Assembly (NCBI RefSeq): GCF_018446385.1
Contig: NC_056000.1
Location: 37,795,511-37,859,510 of the forward strand
Direction: 5' to 3'
DNA length: 64,000 bases
Source: Zingiber officinale
Taxonomy: Eukaryota; Streptophyta; Magnoliopsida; Zingiberales; Zingiberaceae
A model generated the notes under the pieces. The model was not told the origin of the DNA and did no database searches. It saw only the letters and a program-made list of their open reading frames with translations. Positions within the stretch are counted from its first letter, which is position 1, and each line of letters begins with the position of its first letter. This document shows, one piece after another, positions 48,114-58,308 of this stretch. The position numbers and the translations under genes were made by a program.

Positions 48114-49892
48114 CTATGGGGTAGAGAAGATGCTCCTAGGAACCCAACACCTATTGGTGCTCCTTGGATGCTCTAGGTACTCACTAGGGATAACTTCCCT
48201 AGATACCTTCCTAGTGACCTTGTTGGGCCTCTTAGAAGCCTTGGTCACATTTTCTAGGTCAACTCTAGGGATAACCTCCCTTGTGACCTTGTTTGTGACT
48301 TTCTTAGACTTCTTAGAAGTCTTAGTCACATTTATTGCAAAAATACTCTTAGGGATGACTTCCCTAGTATTCTTGGCTTGACCACTAGACCTAGGGTTTG
48401 TTCCATAACTATATGGAACTCTATGGTAAGAGGGCACATCCTTCTTAGCCTTTGGTTTGTATCCCAAACCTCTATGGCCATTGGATGGCTTTTGTACCCC
48501 TAAACCTAGGTTATGCTCATTTTGCCCTAATAGGATATTTTCCATCCTTTTTAGGGTCTTTTCCATTTTATCAAGTCTTGACCTCAAGACTTGATTTTCT
48601 CTCACTAAGTCCTTAGTATTTGACCCATGAGCATTTTTGTTTCTAGGCTTGTATCTAAAATCCTTAGAGTTTTCGCCTAGATTTTTACCTACAATCCTAG
48701 CCTTAGGTGTAGTAGTTTTAGCATGAAAAGCTATATGTTTTTCTTTAACACTATCATGCTTTCTATTTTCATGGTAAATAGCATTAAAATGATATAAATT
48801 TGAACTATCATGCTTTTTACCATAATGTAGAGGAGTAGGCTCAATAAAAGTTACCTTTCTTTTTACCTTGGAGGCTCCCCCTTGAATTGAGCTTCCTCCT
48901 TGAGCCTTGACCATCTTCTTCCCCTTGGGGCATTGACTTCGGTAATGCCCCTTTTGATTGCAAGAGAAGCATATAATATGCTCCTTGCTCTTCTTTGTAT
49001 TGGGGATGGTCTCCTTGGGCTTCACCTTGCCCTTTTGTGCCACTTGGCCCTTCTTCTTGGCCAATTTAGGGCATTTATTTTTGTAATGCCCATGTTCCCT
49101 ACATTCAAAGCATATGATATGATTTTTATTAATTGAAATGTTTATACCTTTGCTTGTAGGGGTGTCATCTTCTCCTTTTGATCCAGAGGTAGAAGCTTCC
49201 TCTTGATCGGACCTTGATTCTCCTCCATTTGATTTTTCTTGACTTGTGGAAGTAGAATCTACTTCCTCCTCTTCGTCTCTTGACCCGGATGTAGAAGCTT
49301 CTTCTTCTTCTTGATCCGGTGTCACCAAGGATTGCTCCCCCTCCATCCTGGAGGTGGAGGCTTCATCATCTTGAATATGAAACAAGGAGTATGCTCCCTC
49401 CTTGTTCCCTTCGTTGCATTCCCTTGAGGATGAAGCTTCTTGGATTTCCTCTTCTTCGGAGGTTGAGTATCTCTCAACCTCGGAGTCCTCCTCTTGGTCT
49501 TGCTCCAAAGAGTCACCCTCTCTGGATTCTTCATGATCTTGTACAGTGGAGGGGATCTCTTCATGAAGCTTGGCCAATTTGCTCCAAAGCTCCTTGGCAT
49601 CTTCGAATTCTCCAACTCGAGCCAAGATGTGGCTAGGCAATAAGTTGACCAGAAGCTTGGTCACTTTGTCATTTGCCTCGTCCCTTTGAATTTGCTCTGA
49701 ACTCCATCTGCTTTTCTTTAGAAGCTTGCCCTTGGAGTTTGTTGGAGCTTTGAAGCCTTCCATTAGAGCAAACCATTGCTCTATCTCCATCATAAGAAAA
49801 TTTTCGATTCTTGATTTCCAAGAATCGAAACTCGTAGAAGTGTATGGTGGAGCCACCCTTGTATCAAATCCAAGTCCATCTTGGAATTGCAT
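48114..49892 (-). CDS. Element D gag, intact 592-aa ORF with two zinc knuckles
   Basis: An uninterrupted frame of 592 codons. The N-terminal 110 residues have the copia gag pattern (SFDSWKSRIENFLM, EQWFALMEG, AKELWSKLAKLHEE). Residues 115-250 are a long acidic Ser/Thr/Glu run. Two CCHC zinc knuckles follow, CFECREHGHYKNKC (261-274) and CFSCNQKGHYRSQC (308-321). The remainder is basic and Lys-rich, with a short coiled-coil stretch (RENQVLRSRLDKMEKTLKRM) and repeated TREVIPK / SREVIPS motifs near the C-terminus. Gag would bind element RNA and form particles. Without pol the element must borrow enzymes from an autonomous copia relative. The open frame, with nearly identical LTRs, suggests recent activity. 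Confidence 0.9.
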   Translation of the reverse strand: MQFQDGLGFDTRVAPPYTSTSFDSWKSRIENFLMMEIEQWFALMEGFKAPTNSKGKLLKKSRWSSEQIQRDEANDKVTKLLVNLLPSHILARVGEFEDAKELWSKLAKLHEEIPSTVQDHEESREGDSLEQDQEEDSEVERYSTSEEEEIQEASSSRECNEGNKEGAYSLFHIQDDEASTSRMEGEQSLVTPDQEEEEASTSGSRDEEEEVDSTSTSQEKSNGGESRSDQEEASTSGSKGEDDTPTSKGINISINKNHIICFECREHGHYKNKCPKLAKKKGQVAQKGKVKPKETIPNTKKSKEHIICFSCNQKGHYRSQCPKGKKMVKAQGGSSIQGGASKVKRKVTFIEPTPLHYGKKHDSSNLYHFNAIYHENRKHDSVKEKHIAFHAKTTTPKARIVGKNLGENSKDFRYKPRNKNAHGSNTKDLVRENQVLRSRLDKMEKTLKRMENILLGQNEHNLGLGVQKPSNGHRGLGYKPKAKKDVPSYHRVPYSYGTNPRSSGQAKNTREVIPKSIFAINVTKTSKKSKKVTNKVTREVIPRVDLENVTKASKRPNKVTRKVSREVIPSEYLEHPRSTNRCWVPRSIFSTP

Positions 49893-50011
49893 CTTGAAGT
49901 TGAGCTTCTTGACTTCTTTGACTTTGATGAATTTGCTCCAACTTCTTCACCCTCTAGCTTTTGTTGTTATGCTTGACCCTTCCGGCGATGATTCCGGTGA
50001 AGAGCGGCCTC

Positions 50012-50023
50012 GCTCTGATACCA
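50012..50023 (-). other. Primer-binding site of Element D (tRNA-iMet)
   Basis: The minus strand reads TGGTATCAGAGC two bases inside the 5' LTR, the same position and sequence as in Element A. Confidence 0.92.
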
Positions 50024-50025
50024 CT

Positions 50026-51594
50026 TGTTAGGACCAAAAGTAGCTAGAGGGGGGGGGGGGTGAATAGCTCGTCGCGTTCTCTCGGTGCTCGGCGTTGATT
50101 GGCGTTGCTTGTTTCTTCAAGAATATGCAGCGGAAAATACAGAAACAAATGCAACAACGCTAACACGGTTGGTTTACTTGGTATCCACCTCACAAGAGGT
50201 GACTAGTCCAAGGATCCACACCACGCACGCACCCTCCACTATGAAAACACTCCTTTTCGGTAACTACCGAGGGCGGAGAAGCCCTACAAGACTCTCAGTA
50301 CAAGAAGAAAGGAAAGGGAAACAAAATACAAGCGCAAAGCTTACAATGAGTACTGAAAACCCTAACCCTAGCTTCTCTTCTTGCCTTTGATCCGCCTCTT
50401 GACTTGGAAAGCTTCCAAGATCCTTCAAGAACTGGCGACCTGATCTTTGAGAGCGTTGTGGAGGAGTAGGCGAGAGCTCTGGAGTGAATCGGTGTAGATA
50501 TTCCGCAGCCATCGAACGCCTGCAGCTATAAACGACGCCAACGGTTGGATCCCGATCGATTCGAATGTTCCCAATCGATCGGGGAGGCTTTGGATCGATC
50601 CACGGATCGATCCAGAGCGCCTCTGTGCTCTGGAAACGCGCCTGGATCGATCCACGGATCGATCCAGCGCTTATCGCGCGAAGCAGCCGCGTCCCAATCG
50701 ATCCACTGATCGATTGGGACATCTGGATCGATCCACGGATCGATCCAGAAGCTCTCTGTTCGCTGGGACAGGTCTGGATCGATCCACTGATCGATCCAGA
50801 GCCTGGATCGATCCACGGATCGATCCAGCACTTGGTTTTTGTCCAAAACCAAGTCCCAAACATCCCTAACCAACATTCGGTCAACCTTGACTTGTTGGTA
50901 TGTCATGCCTAGCATCTAGTCACTCCCTTGACCTGCTAGGACTCCCTTACCAAGTGTCCGGTCAATCCCTTTGACCCACTTGGACTTTTCTCTGTGCCAA
51001 GTATCCGGTCAATCCCTTTGACCTACTTGGACTTTTCTTTCATGCCAAGTATCCAGTCAATCCTTTGACCTACTTGGACTTCCCAACACCAGATGTCCGA
51101 TCATCCTTGATCCATCTGGATTTTCCCTTGCCTGGCTTCACTCACCAGGACTTTCACCTAGCTTCACTCACCAGGATTTCCATCTGCCTAGCTTCACTCA
51201 CTAGGACTTTCACCTGGCTTCACTCACCAGGGTTTTCCATCTGCCTAGCTTCACTCACTAGGACTTTCACCTGGCTTCACTCACCAGGATTTCCATCTGC
51301 CTAGCTTCACTCACTAGGACTTTCACCTGGCTTCACTCACCAGGATTTCCATCTGCCTAGCTTCACTCACTAGGACTTCCTTCTGCCTGGCTTCACTCAC
51401 CAGGACTTTTCTTCTGTCTGGCTTCACTCACCAGGACTTTCATTTTGCCTAACATCCCAGTTAGGACTTCCCAGTCAACCTTGACCTACTTGACTCTTCT
51501 TCAATCAATATCTTATTGTCAAACATCTAAACCCAAACCAAGACTCAGCTTGGTTACCCAGGTCAACCTTGACCTGAGGGATATTGCACCAACA
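50026..51594 (-). repeat. Element D 5' LTR (right copy)
   Basis: 1569 bp. It differs from the left copy by a shorter G-run, an extra segment CTCTGTTCG near 50755, a missing segment near 51470, rearranged repeat units in the 51125-51440 array and few substitutions. Confidence 0.93.
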
Positions 51595-51599
51595 AATAC

Positions 51600-52946
51600 T
51601 ATTAGACTAATATAAGCTAATTGCAAGTTCAAAAGATTCGATGACCAAACTGATTTTCTAATAGGTGATAGATACAAACTACAAAGTAAAAAACATAGCA
51701 TGGAAAATCATCAAAAATGAAAAGGAGTTTAACCTTTTCTAGAAAATCATCAAAGTAAGCTAACTGCATGTTCAATTATGAATTAATAAGCCTGAAACTA
51801 GAACTGATAAAAGGAAGAAAAAAAAAATTATATGAAAATGATAGCACAAAAAGTAAAGCAGAGATCAAGAACTAATAAAAAAACGTTGGAGAAAAGAAAT
51901 ACCATCCAATGACCTAACTAACCTTTTTTGTCAACTAATAAAAGAAATATCATCCAATTATCCAATACAAAAGTAAAGCAGAGAAAGTCTAAAGAAAGAT
52001 TAAAATTTAAACATTTAAACTTAATATTCAGAAAATGATGCAAAAAATAAAATCTAACCAAATCGTCTAATGTCCAAATCCCACTGCTGACGAATCAAGA
52101 TTCAAGAATGTCGGAAAATTGGAGAAGAAATTGGAAAGAACACTGGACGCCACAGAAAAATCGTGTGATGTTAGCAGCGTTGGTGCGATGCAATGTTATG
52201 CCTATGTGCATAGGCTTAAAATGCCTTCTCATCTCTCTAGGGATGCCCTGTAGAAGGGATTAGCAAATGCGTTAGAGAGATCTAAAAACCAAGTCTTTAC
52301 CTTAACTTTTTAGAAGATCATTAGACAAGTAAGAGCGGAGAGGGAAATTATAGGTTTTTTTTCTAAAAAAAACTTGGGTAAAAAGAATCTTTATTAGACA
52401 CGATTGTATTTGAGAAATTGGGGCAAAACTCTGGTTTTTTTGATGAAATTTAGTGAGCTACAGTTAGGTTAAAAGAATCAAAAGCTTGAGAAATCTTGAG
52501 TTCTTGACCAAACAAATCAATGAATCATGAAAAGTTGATCTCGACAGCCGGCAAAATACTGATCTCAAAAAAAACAAAGAACCGAGAGGAAGAGGGATCA
52601 GGGATGGAAGTTTGAATGATACTAACTCAGAACTTGCTCGACGAAGAACCTTCTGGAGATATCCTTATAGAGCATTCGACGGATAAGATCTTTGGTCGCC
52701 CGCCGCCGGAGACGCCGAGCAGAATATCCTCGATGCGAACCTTAGATTGCCCCGGACGGGCGCCTCAAAGGTTTCTGTCGCAGTCGGGTGCGTGCGGCGT
52801 GCCTCGGAGCCAGGAGAAAAAAGAAAAGGATTTAGCGAATTAATCTTTTACCATTCGTGTTTTTTATAGAATAAAAAAATAATGGGCCCCTTCCTGGGTC
52901 GGGCCTGAGACGGTCGCCTCTCTCGCCTCGTGAAAGGTCCGACCCT
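51600..52946 (-). other. 5' part of hAT Element C, right of the nested insertion
   Basis: AT-rich noncoding sequence between the nested Element D and the right hAT terminus. A GC-rich patch at 52675-52800 may belong to the transposase leader. No conserved coding exon was recognised. Confidence 0.6.
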
Positions 52947-52955
52947 GGTCACATT

Positions 52956-53559
52956 CCTACATACACAAATAATTTGGTATAAAATTATACAAATTTAATA
53001 ATAAATACAAAAGTTGCTTATTTATTATACAAGCACTCCATCTAGAATAGTAAATAACCATTGAGGAAGGGCTTCAATGATGTATACAAGCACTTCAGCA
53101 CCCATAGAAGAGCTATGATAGAACGAGTTTAAGGTATAGTTTAAATATAAAATTAAAGTAAATATATAATGAATTATTTTTCTTCCCATTTTAGCGGGCA
53201 TTCAATTGGGAACTGAGTGAATAGATGGAAATAAAAAAAATGTGGTGATCACATTGCATGTACTTAATTATGCAAAGACTAGGAAAAAAATCACCTTACA
53301 TCACTGATGAAAATTGAACCAGGATCTCCAATTTTTGGGCAATCAAGGAGAGCAAACAAAAGATTTAACAAAATAGAACAAATCAAGCTTATAATTTTGG
53401 AGACTCGTTTGCGACATATACAGGAGGCTCTATCAATATTGATGAGCATACACGTAATGGTAATTTTTTAACTTTTCCACTAATTTTTTAATTTATTTCA
53501 GACAATTTCATTATTTCCAACAGTATTTTTCTTACCAAGGAAATGGGGAAGGAGCTAAA
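52956..53559. other. Intergenic, AT-rich
   Basis: The first bases continue the host sequence interrupted by Element C. No gene or repeat was recognised. Confidence 0.5.
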
Positions 53560-55284
53560 TGTTAGTGCAGGTTGCACTAATAATCAGGTTTTGATGTATG
53601 ATAAATATGTTAAAGTTAAATGTGTTATTGTCTAACCTTTCTGCCAAGTGTGCAAGACTAAAAGATAGGGACTTGATATCAGGCTGAAGCCCAATTAGGT
53701 CTAGAGGACTTGATAACTGGTGCGAAGTCCAAATAAGTCAAGAAATAATCTGATATTTGACAAGAAGTTCAGTTGAATCTGCAACACTTGACAATTGCTG
53801 AAGTCTAGATGGCCATATGGCAGGAAGACCTGGTGGGCTGAAAAGTTCAAGTAGGTATGAAATGGTAAGTGAGGTAAGCACCGGAGGAGAGAGTTCTAGT
53901 GAGAGCGAGTCCCAGTCAGGGCTTTAGGCGCCGGTTCAGCTTAGAACCATTTTGAAAATTTAAGCTGAGACCATGACTAAATCCTTCTCTTGGGAAGACA
54001 TGATCTAATTAATAATCATTCTGTTTATTTTATATTGTGCAAACTCTATGTTGTAGGGTATTTTTACTAACACTTTAATGCAGGAAAAAAGCTAGAAAAC
54101 TTGGTTCCAGGTGCTCGAATTGCTTCCAGGCACCTGGAGATCCGTGCACCCAGAGTTGCTCTAGGCGCCCAGAATGGGCCGAACCCAATAAGCGTTAGGA
54201 TCAAGTGGCGCACTCTGATTGGTCAGTACATGTTAGGGTCCAGGCGCCCCGATCAGAGGGGGTCCAGGCGCCCAGAGGTGGATAAAACTTCGTGTATGAA
54301 GTTTTGATGAGGTGTGGTCACGTCAGCAGTTCAAGTGCGCCGGAGATAGGGGTGTAATCGAGCCGAGCCGAACTCTTGGATATTTGAGTTTGACTCGTTT
54401 ATAATCGAGCCGAGCTCGAGCTTTATTTAACAAATATATTCATGGCTCACGAGCTTATTCGAACTTTTATCGAGTCTAAACGAGCTTAATAAATATAAAT
54501 TATAAATTTAAATATTCATTAAAAACTAAATTATATATTTTTTTAAAAAATATAATATTCTTGTTAAAATTTATAATTTTATTCTAATAAATAAATTTAA
54601 TATATTTGTCTATGTTTTTCATAAGTAAAGTGTAAAATCTATAAATTCAATATCAAAACTATTATTTTTTTTATTTAAAAGTTGATTTATGAGCTTAACG
54701 AACATATTCACGAGCTAACGAGCTGAATATTGTGAAGCTTGAACTTGGTTTGTTTATCTTAACGAGCCTTATTAAACGAGCTCAAATGAACTTTTATCGA
54801 ATCGAGCTTCGAATAGCTCACGAGCGGCTTGACTCATTTACACCCCCTACCCGGAGAGGATCTCTAGGTGCCCGGAGAGGAGCTTCAGGCGCTCGGAATA
54901 GCCTATAAAGGCAGCTTCAACCAGCAGCTTTAGATCACCAATTCCTATGACTTTCCTACTCACATGCTGCTACGAAAAGGTCTCTGGGATACCAAAAAGC
55001 TGCTCCCACAAGCTATGCTCGAGGCTTCCATTTTTGTATCATCAGTATACTTTTATTTTCTACAGTTGTACTTAATTTTTGTATCTATCATTCGTGATTA
55101 TAGTGATTGCCTAACGAAAGCACTCAGCGAGTACTGACCTTGGAGTAGGAGTCGTCGAAGACTCTAAACAAAGTAAAACTACTTGTGTTAGCGCTTATTT
55201 TATTTTCTTTTCTTTTCCACTGCGTATTCTCGTGATAATTATGAAAAAGCGACGAATATTATTCACTCCCCTCTAGCGTCTACA
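53560..55284 (+). mobile_element. Probable solo LTR related to Elements A and D
   Basis: Plus-strand sequence starts TGTTAGTGCAGGTTGCACTA and ends CACTCCCCTCTAGCGTCTACA. Both ends align by eye with the reversed LTR of Element A: TGTTGGTGCGGGTAGCACTA at one end, and CACCCCCCCTCTATCG..CCTACA at the other. No internal region or partner LTR was found within the window and no clear 5-bp target duplication is visible, so the right edge could be off by a few bases. It includes GGCGCCC-rich patches (54090-54290 and 54850-54900) and has a MITE inserted at 54347-54850. Confidence 0.65.
54347..54850. mobile_element. hAT-type MITE, copy 1
   Basis: 504 bp with inverted ends TAGGGGTGTAATCGAGCCGA and, read inward from the right, GTAGGGGGTGTAAATGAGTC. 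CCGGAGA flanks it on both sides (54340-54346 and 54851-54857), fitting a hAT 8-bp duplication with one changed base. The interior is AT-rich with GAGCT/ACGAGC motifs and no ORF. Confidence 0.8.
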
Positions 55285-57930
55285 CCAGCATTCATAGACA
55301 CTTTTACCCGCACATTTCAAAAAGAGACAAGACTTGAAGCGGGGATAGAGCTAAAGCAATTAAAATTGAGATTAATCTAGGATCTTAATTTATAACTTAG
55401 ATTTTATTAGTTATGTACATGTATTTTTTAAATATTAATATTATAATTTTATTTTAATTTTTTTAATGATAATACATGAGAAATATGAGCTAGCACAGAT
55501 GAGTTCGCAAGCTAGTGATGATATTGATGGATTTGAGCTCTCTGTTGGTAATTCTATGAGTTTATAGTTGGAGGTGAGTGCGGGATCGAAAAAGAAAGGA
55601 TATTGGGAATGAGTTCTTTGAGCATAACCCATAGAGTTGCTGGTACATCTTTTTCCATCTCACCAGTAATAAGGACACAAATAAATAACTTAACTAAAGA
55701 GAATAGTAATTTGAAGGGGATAATATTGCAAAGGGATCAGAAAATGAGTGAAATACACTAACAACAGGATCTCATAATGCGACATTTTCAGTTAGGCTCC
55801 GTTCTAAGTCAGATTTCTTTAGATTTTGGTGATGATGACAATGGTGGTGGTAGTAATGGTTTTTCATGACTTTGTTATGTATGGATGTTATTTGTTTCAA
55901 AATTAGTGTTTTTGAACATTTGTTATTTGATTATGAACCATCCATTTTTTTTGTAGTTTTTATTAATAATGTTAATTTGTTTGTGACATGGTTGGTGAGT
56001 CAAAGGAAGGTGGCGGAAATTGAAAATCTATGTTAGAGGAAGTAAGTATTTACAATTAAGTTTTGTATTAGTTTATAGGATTTTTTTTTTAAATGATACA
56101 TTTTAATTTATTTGTTTGTTTATAGGAAAAAAGGAATAATGGAAGAAGAAGGAAGTGTCTACAATGAAAGAACAGGAGAATGATTTGATATGTTTGTGTA
56201 TGGAATATTTTCATTAGGATGCCATGACTTGTTATAACAACTTGGAGAATGTTAGATATTTTTGGGATATGATTACTTGTATGAATATGACTTATGAATT
56301 TGATATGTTTGGTTTGCCTTGTTTCTTATGGTTTCTTGTATGTTTGTTTTGACTTATATTTAGATTTGATTTGGAATGTTAAAGAGGAAGTGTTGATGTG
56401 TATGATCATGAAATTAGGATGTATTGGATGTGTAGGTTATAAACATATTTGGAAATGGGTGTGTATGTTGTGAATAAGATGTGTTGTATTGTGTTTACAC
56501 GACAAAACATAGAAATGGGTAGATTTTGGGTAAAAAATGAGCCTTTTGCGATAAATTTGGCAATGAAAAATTTTCGTCCTAGATTTGTAACGAATTCGTC
56601 GCATATCTGTGATGAAACCATTTTCGTTGCAAATCTGCGACAAAAATGATATTCGTTGCAGATTGACAACATATTCATCCCAGATTTGATGATAAATTTA
56701 TTTTTGTTGTAAATCTGTAATAAAAATGTGATTCGTTGCAGATTTTCAAGGAAATATATTTGTGGCATATTTGAATCCATTTTATTGTAAATTTGCAATA
56801 AAAACGAGATTCGTCACCAAATTTAGAACCAAAATTCTATTTTCGTCGCATATTTGCATGTGATGAATTGTTCGACCGATTTTGTTTTCATTGTTAAATT
56901 GTAACAAATTTTGTGATAAAAAATATTCGTCGTAGAATTGATGATGAATTTACATTTTTTTGTCGCAAAGTTTGACGATGTTTTTGATACTTTGCAGAAA
57001 AAATTTGTGATGATTTTTTTTTTAAATTTGCCATAAAATTCATCGTAAATGACTTCTTTTTTTTTTTTAGTAACTTGTACACATGTGCAGATGATCAATA
57101 GCACATTACAGAAACTATAAATCATAGGAAACATATGCATAGGTTGTTTAGTTTTCATGCATTCAGATTAGTCGAATAAGAAAGTACAGCAAGGCCAAGG
57201 CCAGTTTGTTGCTCCATTATCGAGATTTGGCAGTAGCGAGATCGAGATGAAGATGCAACCACAGATGAAAAATTGGTTCCGTCTGATTCTGGCGGATAAG
57301 AAAAGAAGTTAAACTTGATCAATGGTCCAGCAGATGAATTTAAAATCCATCTATCCATAAACAGAAGAAAGTGTGTCGATTCTCATGGACTCCGATCCGT
57401 CCTTTATATGATCCACGCTTTCAAGTAAATAGAACATTAAAGAGGGGATAAGGACGGAGGGAGTAGTAACTGCCGTTCCTTCTTCTACGAGGAATGTGCA
57501 TTTGGCTAAGTAAACAGGAACCCCTTTGAGTTGTGTTCTTGTGACATCAATATCTATTAAATTTGATTTACTGCCACAACCTCCGCTTTTTCTCCTCTTG
57601 CATGAACACAAATTAATTCTTCACAACATGCTTCTCTTCTCCTTTCTAATCTCTCTCTCTCTCCACACACACAAAGGCACATCACCTTTATCAGTCACAT
57701 TAATGTACAAATTAAACTCAGAAAAAGCTTGTGAGCTCCATTCAATGGGCACTGCTGTTTTGCTTTAACCAGCTGTTGCATCCTCTTCTCCCGTTACTCA
57801 TTCAATGCTGCTGCTTAGGACTGTAAATGCATAAGATGTTAACAAATAAGTTGAGTTTCATTAAGCTTATTTATATGAATAAATTCATTTATTTACTTAT
57901 CAATAATGGTTAAAAAAAATACAGTCCGGT
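55285..57930. other. Intergenic, degenerate repeats
   Basis: No convincing gene was found. Two adjacent minus-strand frames (57611-57351 and 57358-57155) are open for 86 and 67 codons but match no family I know. The block at 56500-57070 is listed separately. Confidence 0.4.
56500..57070. repeat. Second block of short repeats, possible DNA-transposon subterminal region
   Basis: Motifs like TTCGTTGCAGATTTG, TTTGTGACAAAA and TCGTCGCATATTTG recur about every 30-50 bp in both orientations. The style resembles the 39840-40200 block but uses different words. No terminus or target duplication was placed. Confidence 0.45.
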
Positions 57931-57931
57931 G

Positions 57932-58308
57932 TAGGGGTGTAATTGAAAGTAACTGAGCCGAATACTAAGTGGCTTGAGCTTGGCTCGATTAGTTTTTTCT
58001 TGAGTTTGGGCTCAGTTCGAGCTCAATTCGAACTTTAATTCTTAAGTTTAAGTTTGGTCCATAATGAAATTTGATAGTTCAAGAGCCTCTTAATGAACAT
58101 TTTCATAAGCCTCTAAACAAACATGTTCATATGTTCGTGAGCTAACGAACCAAATATTATAAAATTTGAACTCAGTTCGATAATGTTTTCAAGTTCGAAA
58201 TCAAATTCGAACTCAGCTCATTAATTTAATTGAATGGACTTGAACAAACTTTTTTTTTAAATCGACACCCGAATAATTTACGAGCGACTTAGTTCATTTA
58301 CACTCCTA
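57932..58308. mobile_element. hAT-type MITE, copy 2
   Basis: 377 bp with ends TAGGGGTGTAATTGAAAGTA and, read inward from the right, TAGGAGTGTAAATGAACTAA. Flanks GTCCGGTG and GTTCAGTA match at five of eight bases with only transitions between them, consistent with an old target duplication. The interior shares GAGCTCAATTCGAAC-like and TTACGAGCGACTT segments with copy 1. Confidence 0.75.

Larger units (their letters stand above)
44107..51594 (-). mobile_element. Element D: gag-only LTR retrotransposon nested in the hAT element
   Basis: A 7.49-kb element with LTRs 44107-45673 and 50026-51594 and a perfect 5-bp target duplication, AATAC, at 44102-44106 and 51595-51599. Minus-strand order is 5' LTR, tRNA-iMet primer-binding site, an intact gag, about 2.4 kb of noncoding DNA, a polypurine tract, 3' LTR. 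No pol sequence was found. LTR ends, PBS and polypurine tract match Element A, while the gag differs in sequence. The two LTRs are almost identical apart from a few indels, so the insertion is young compared with A and with the hAT it sits in. Confidence 0.93.
41269..52947 (-). mobile_element. Element C: hAT transposon, split by nested Element D
   Basis: The left end starts CAGAGCCG, and the right end read inward starts CAGGGTCGG; both fit the hAT terminal consensus CAGRGYCG. Flanking octamers are identical: GTCACATT at 41261-41268 and 52948-52955, an 8-bp target duplication as expected for hAT. Transposase remnants lie on the minus strand at 43918-41522. Total span is 11.7 kb, of which about 7.5 kb is Element D (44107-51594), so the original transposon was about 4.2 kb. 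The 51600-52947 part is its 5' noncoding region, with a GC-rich patch at 52675-52800. Confidence 0.92.

Noticed and set aside
57155-57611. Two adjacent minus-strand frames that could be exons of a small gene
   Set aside because: No recognisable domain, no convincing splice pair and an AT-rich repeat neighbourhood; left as unresolved.
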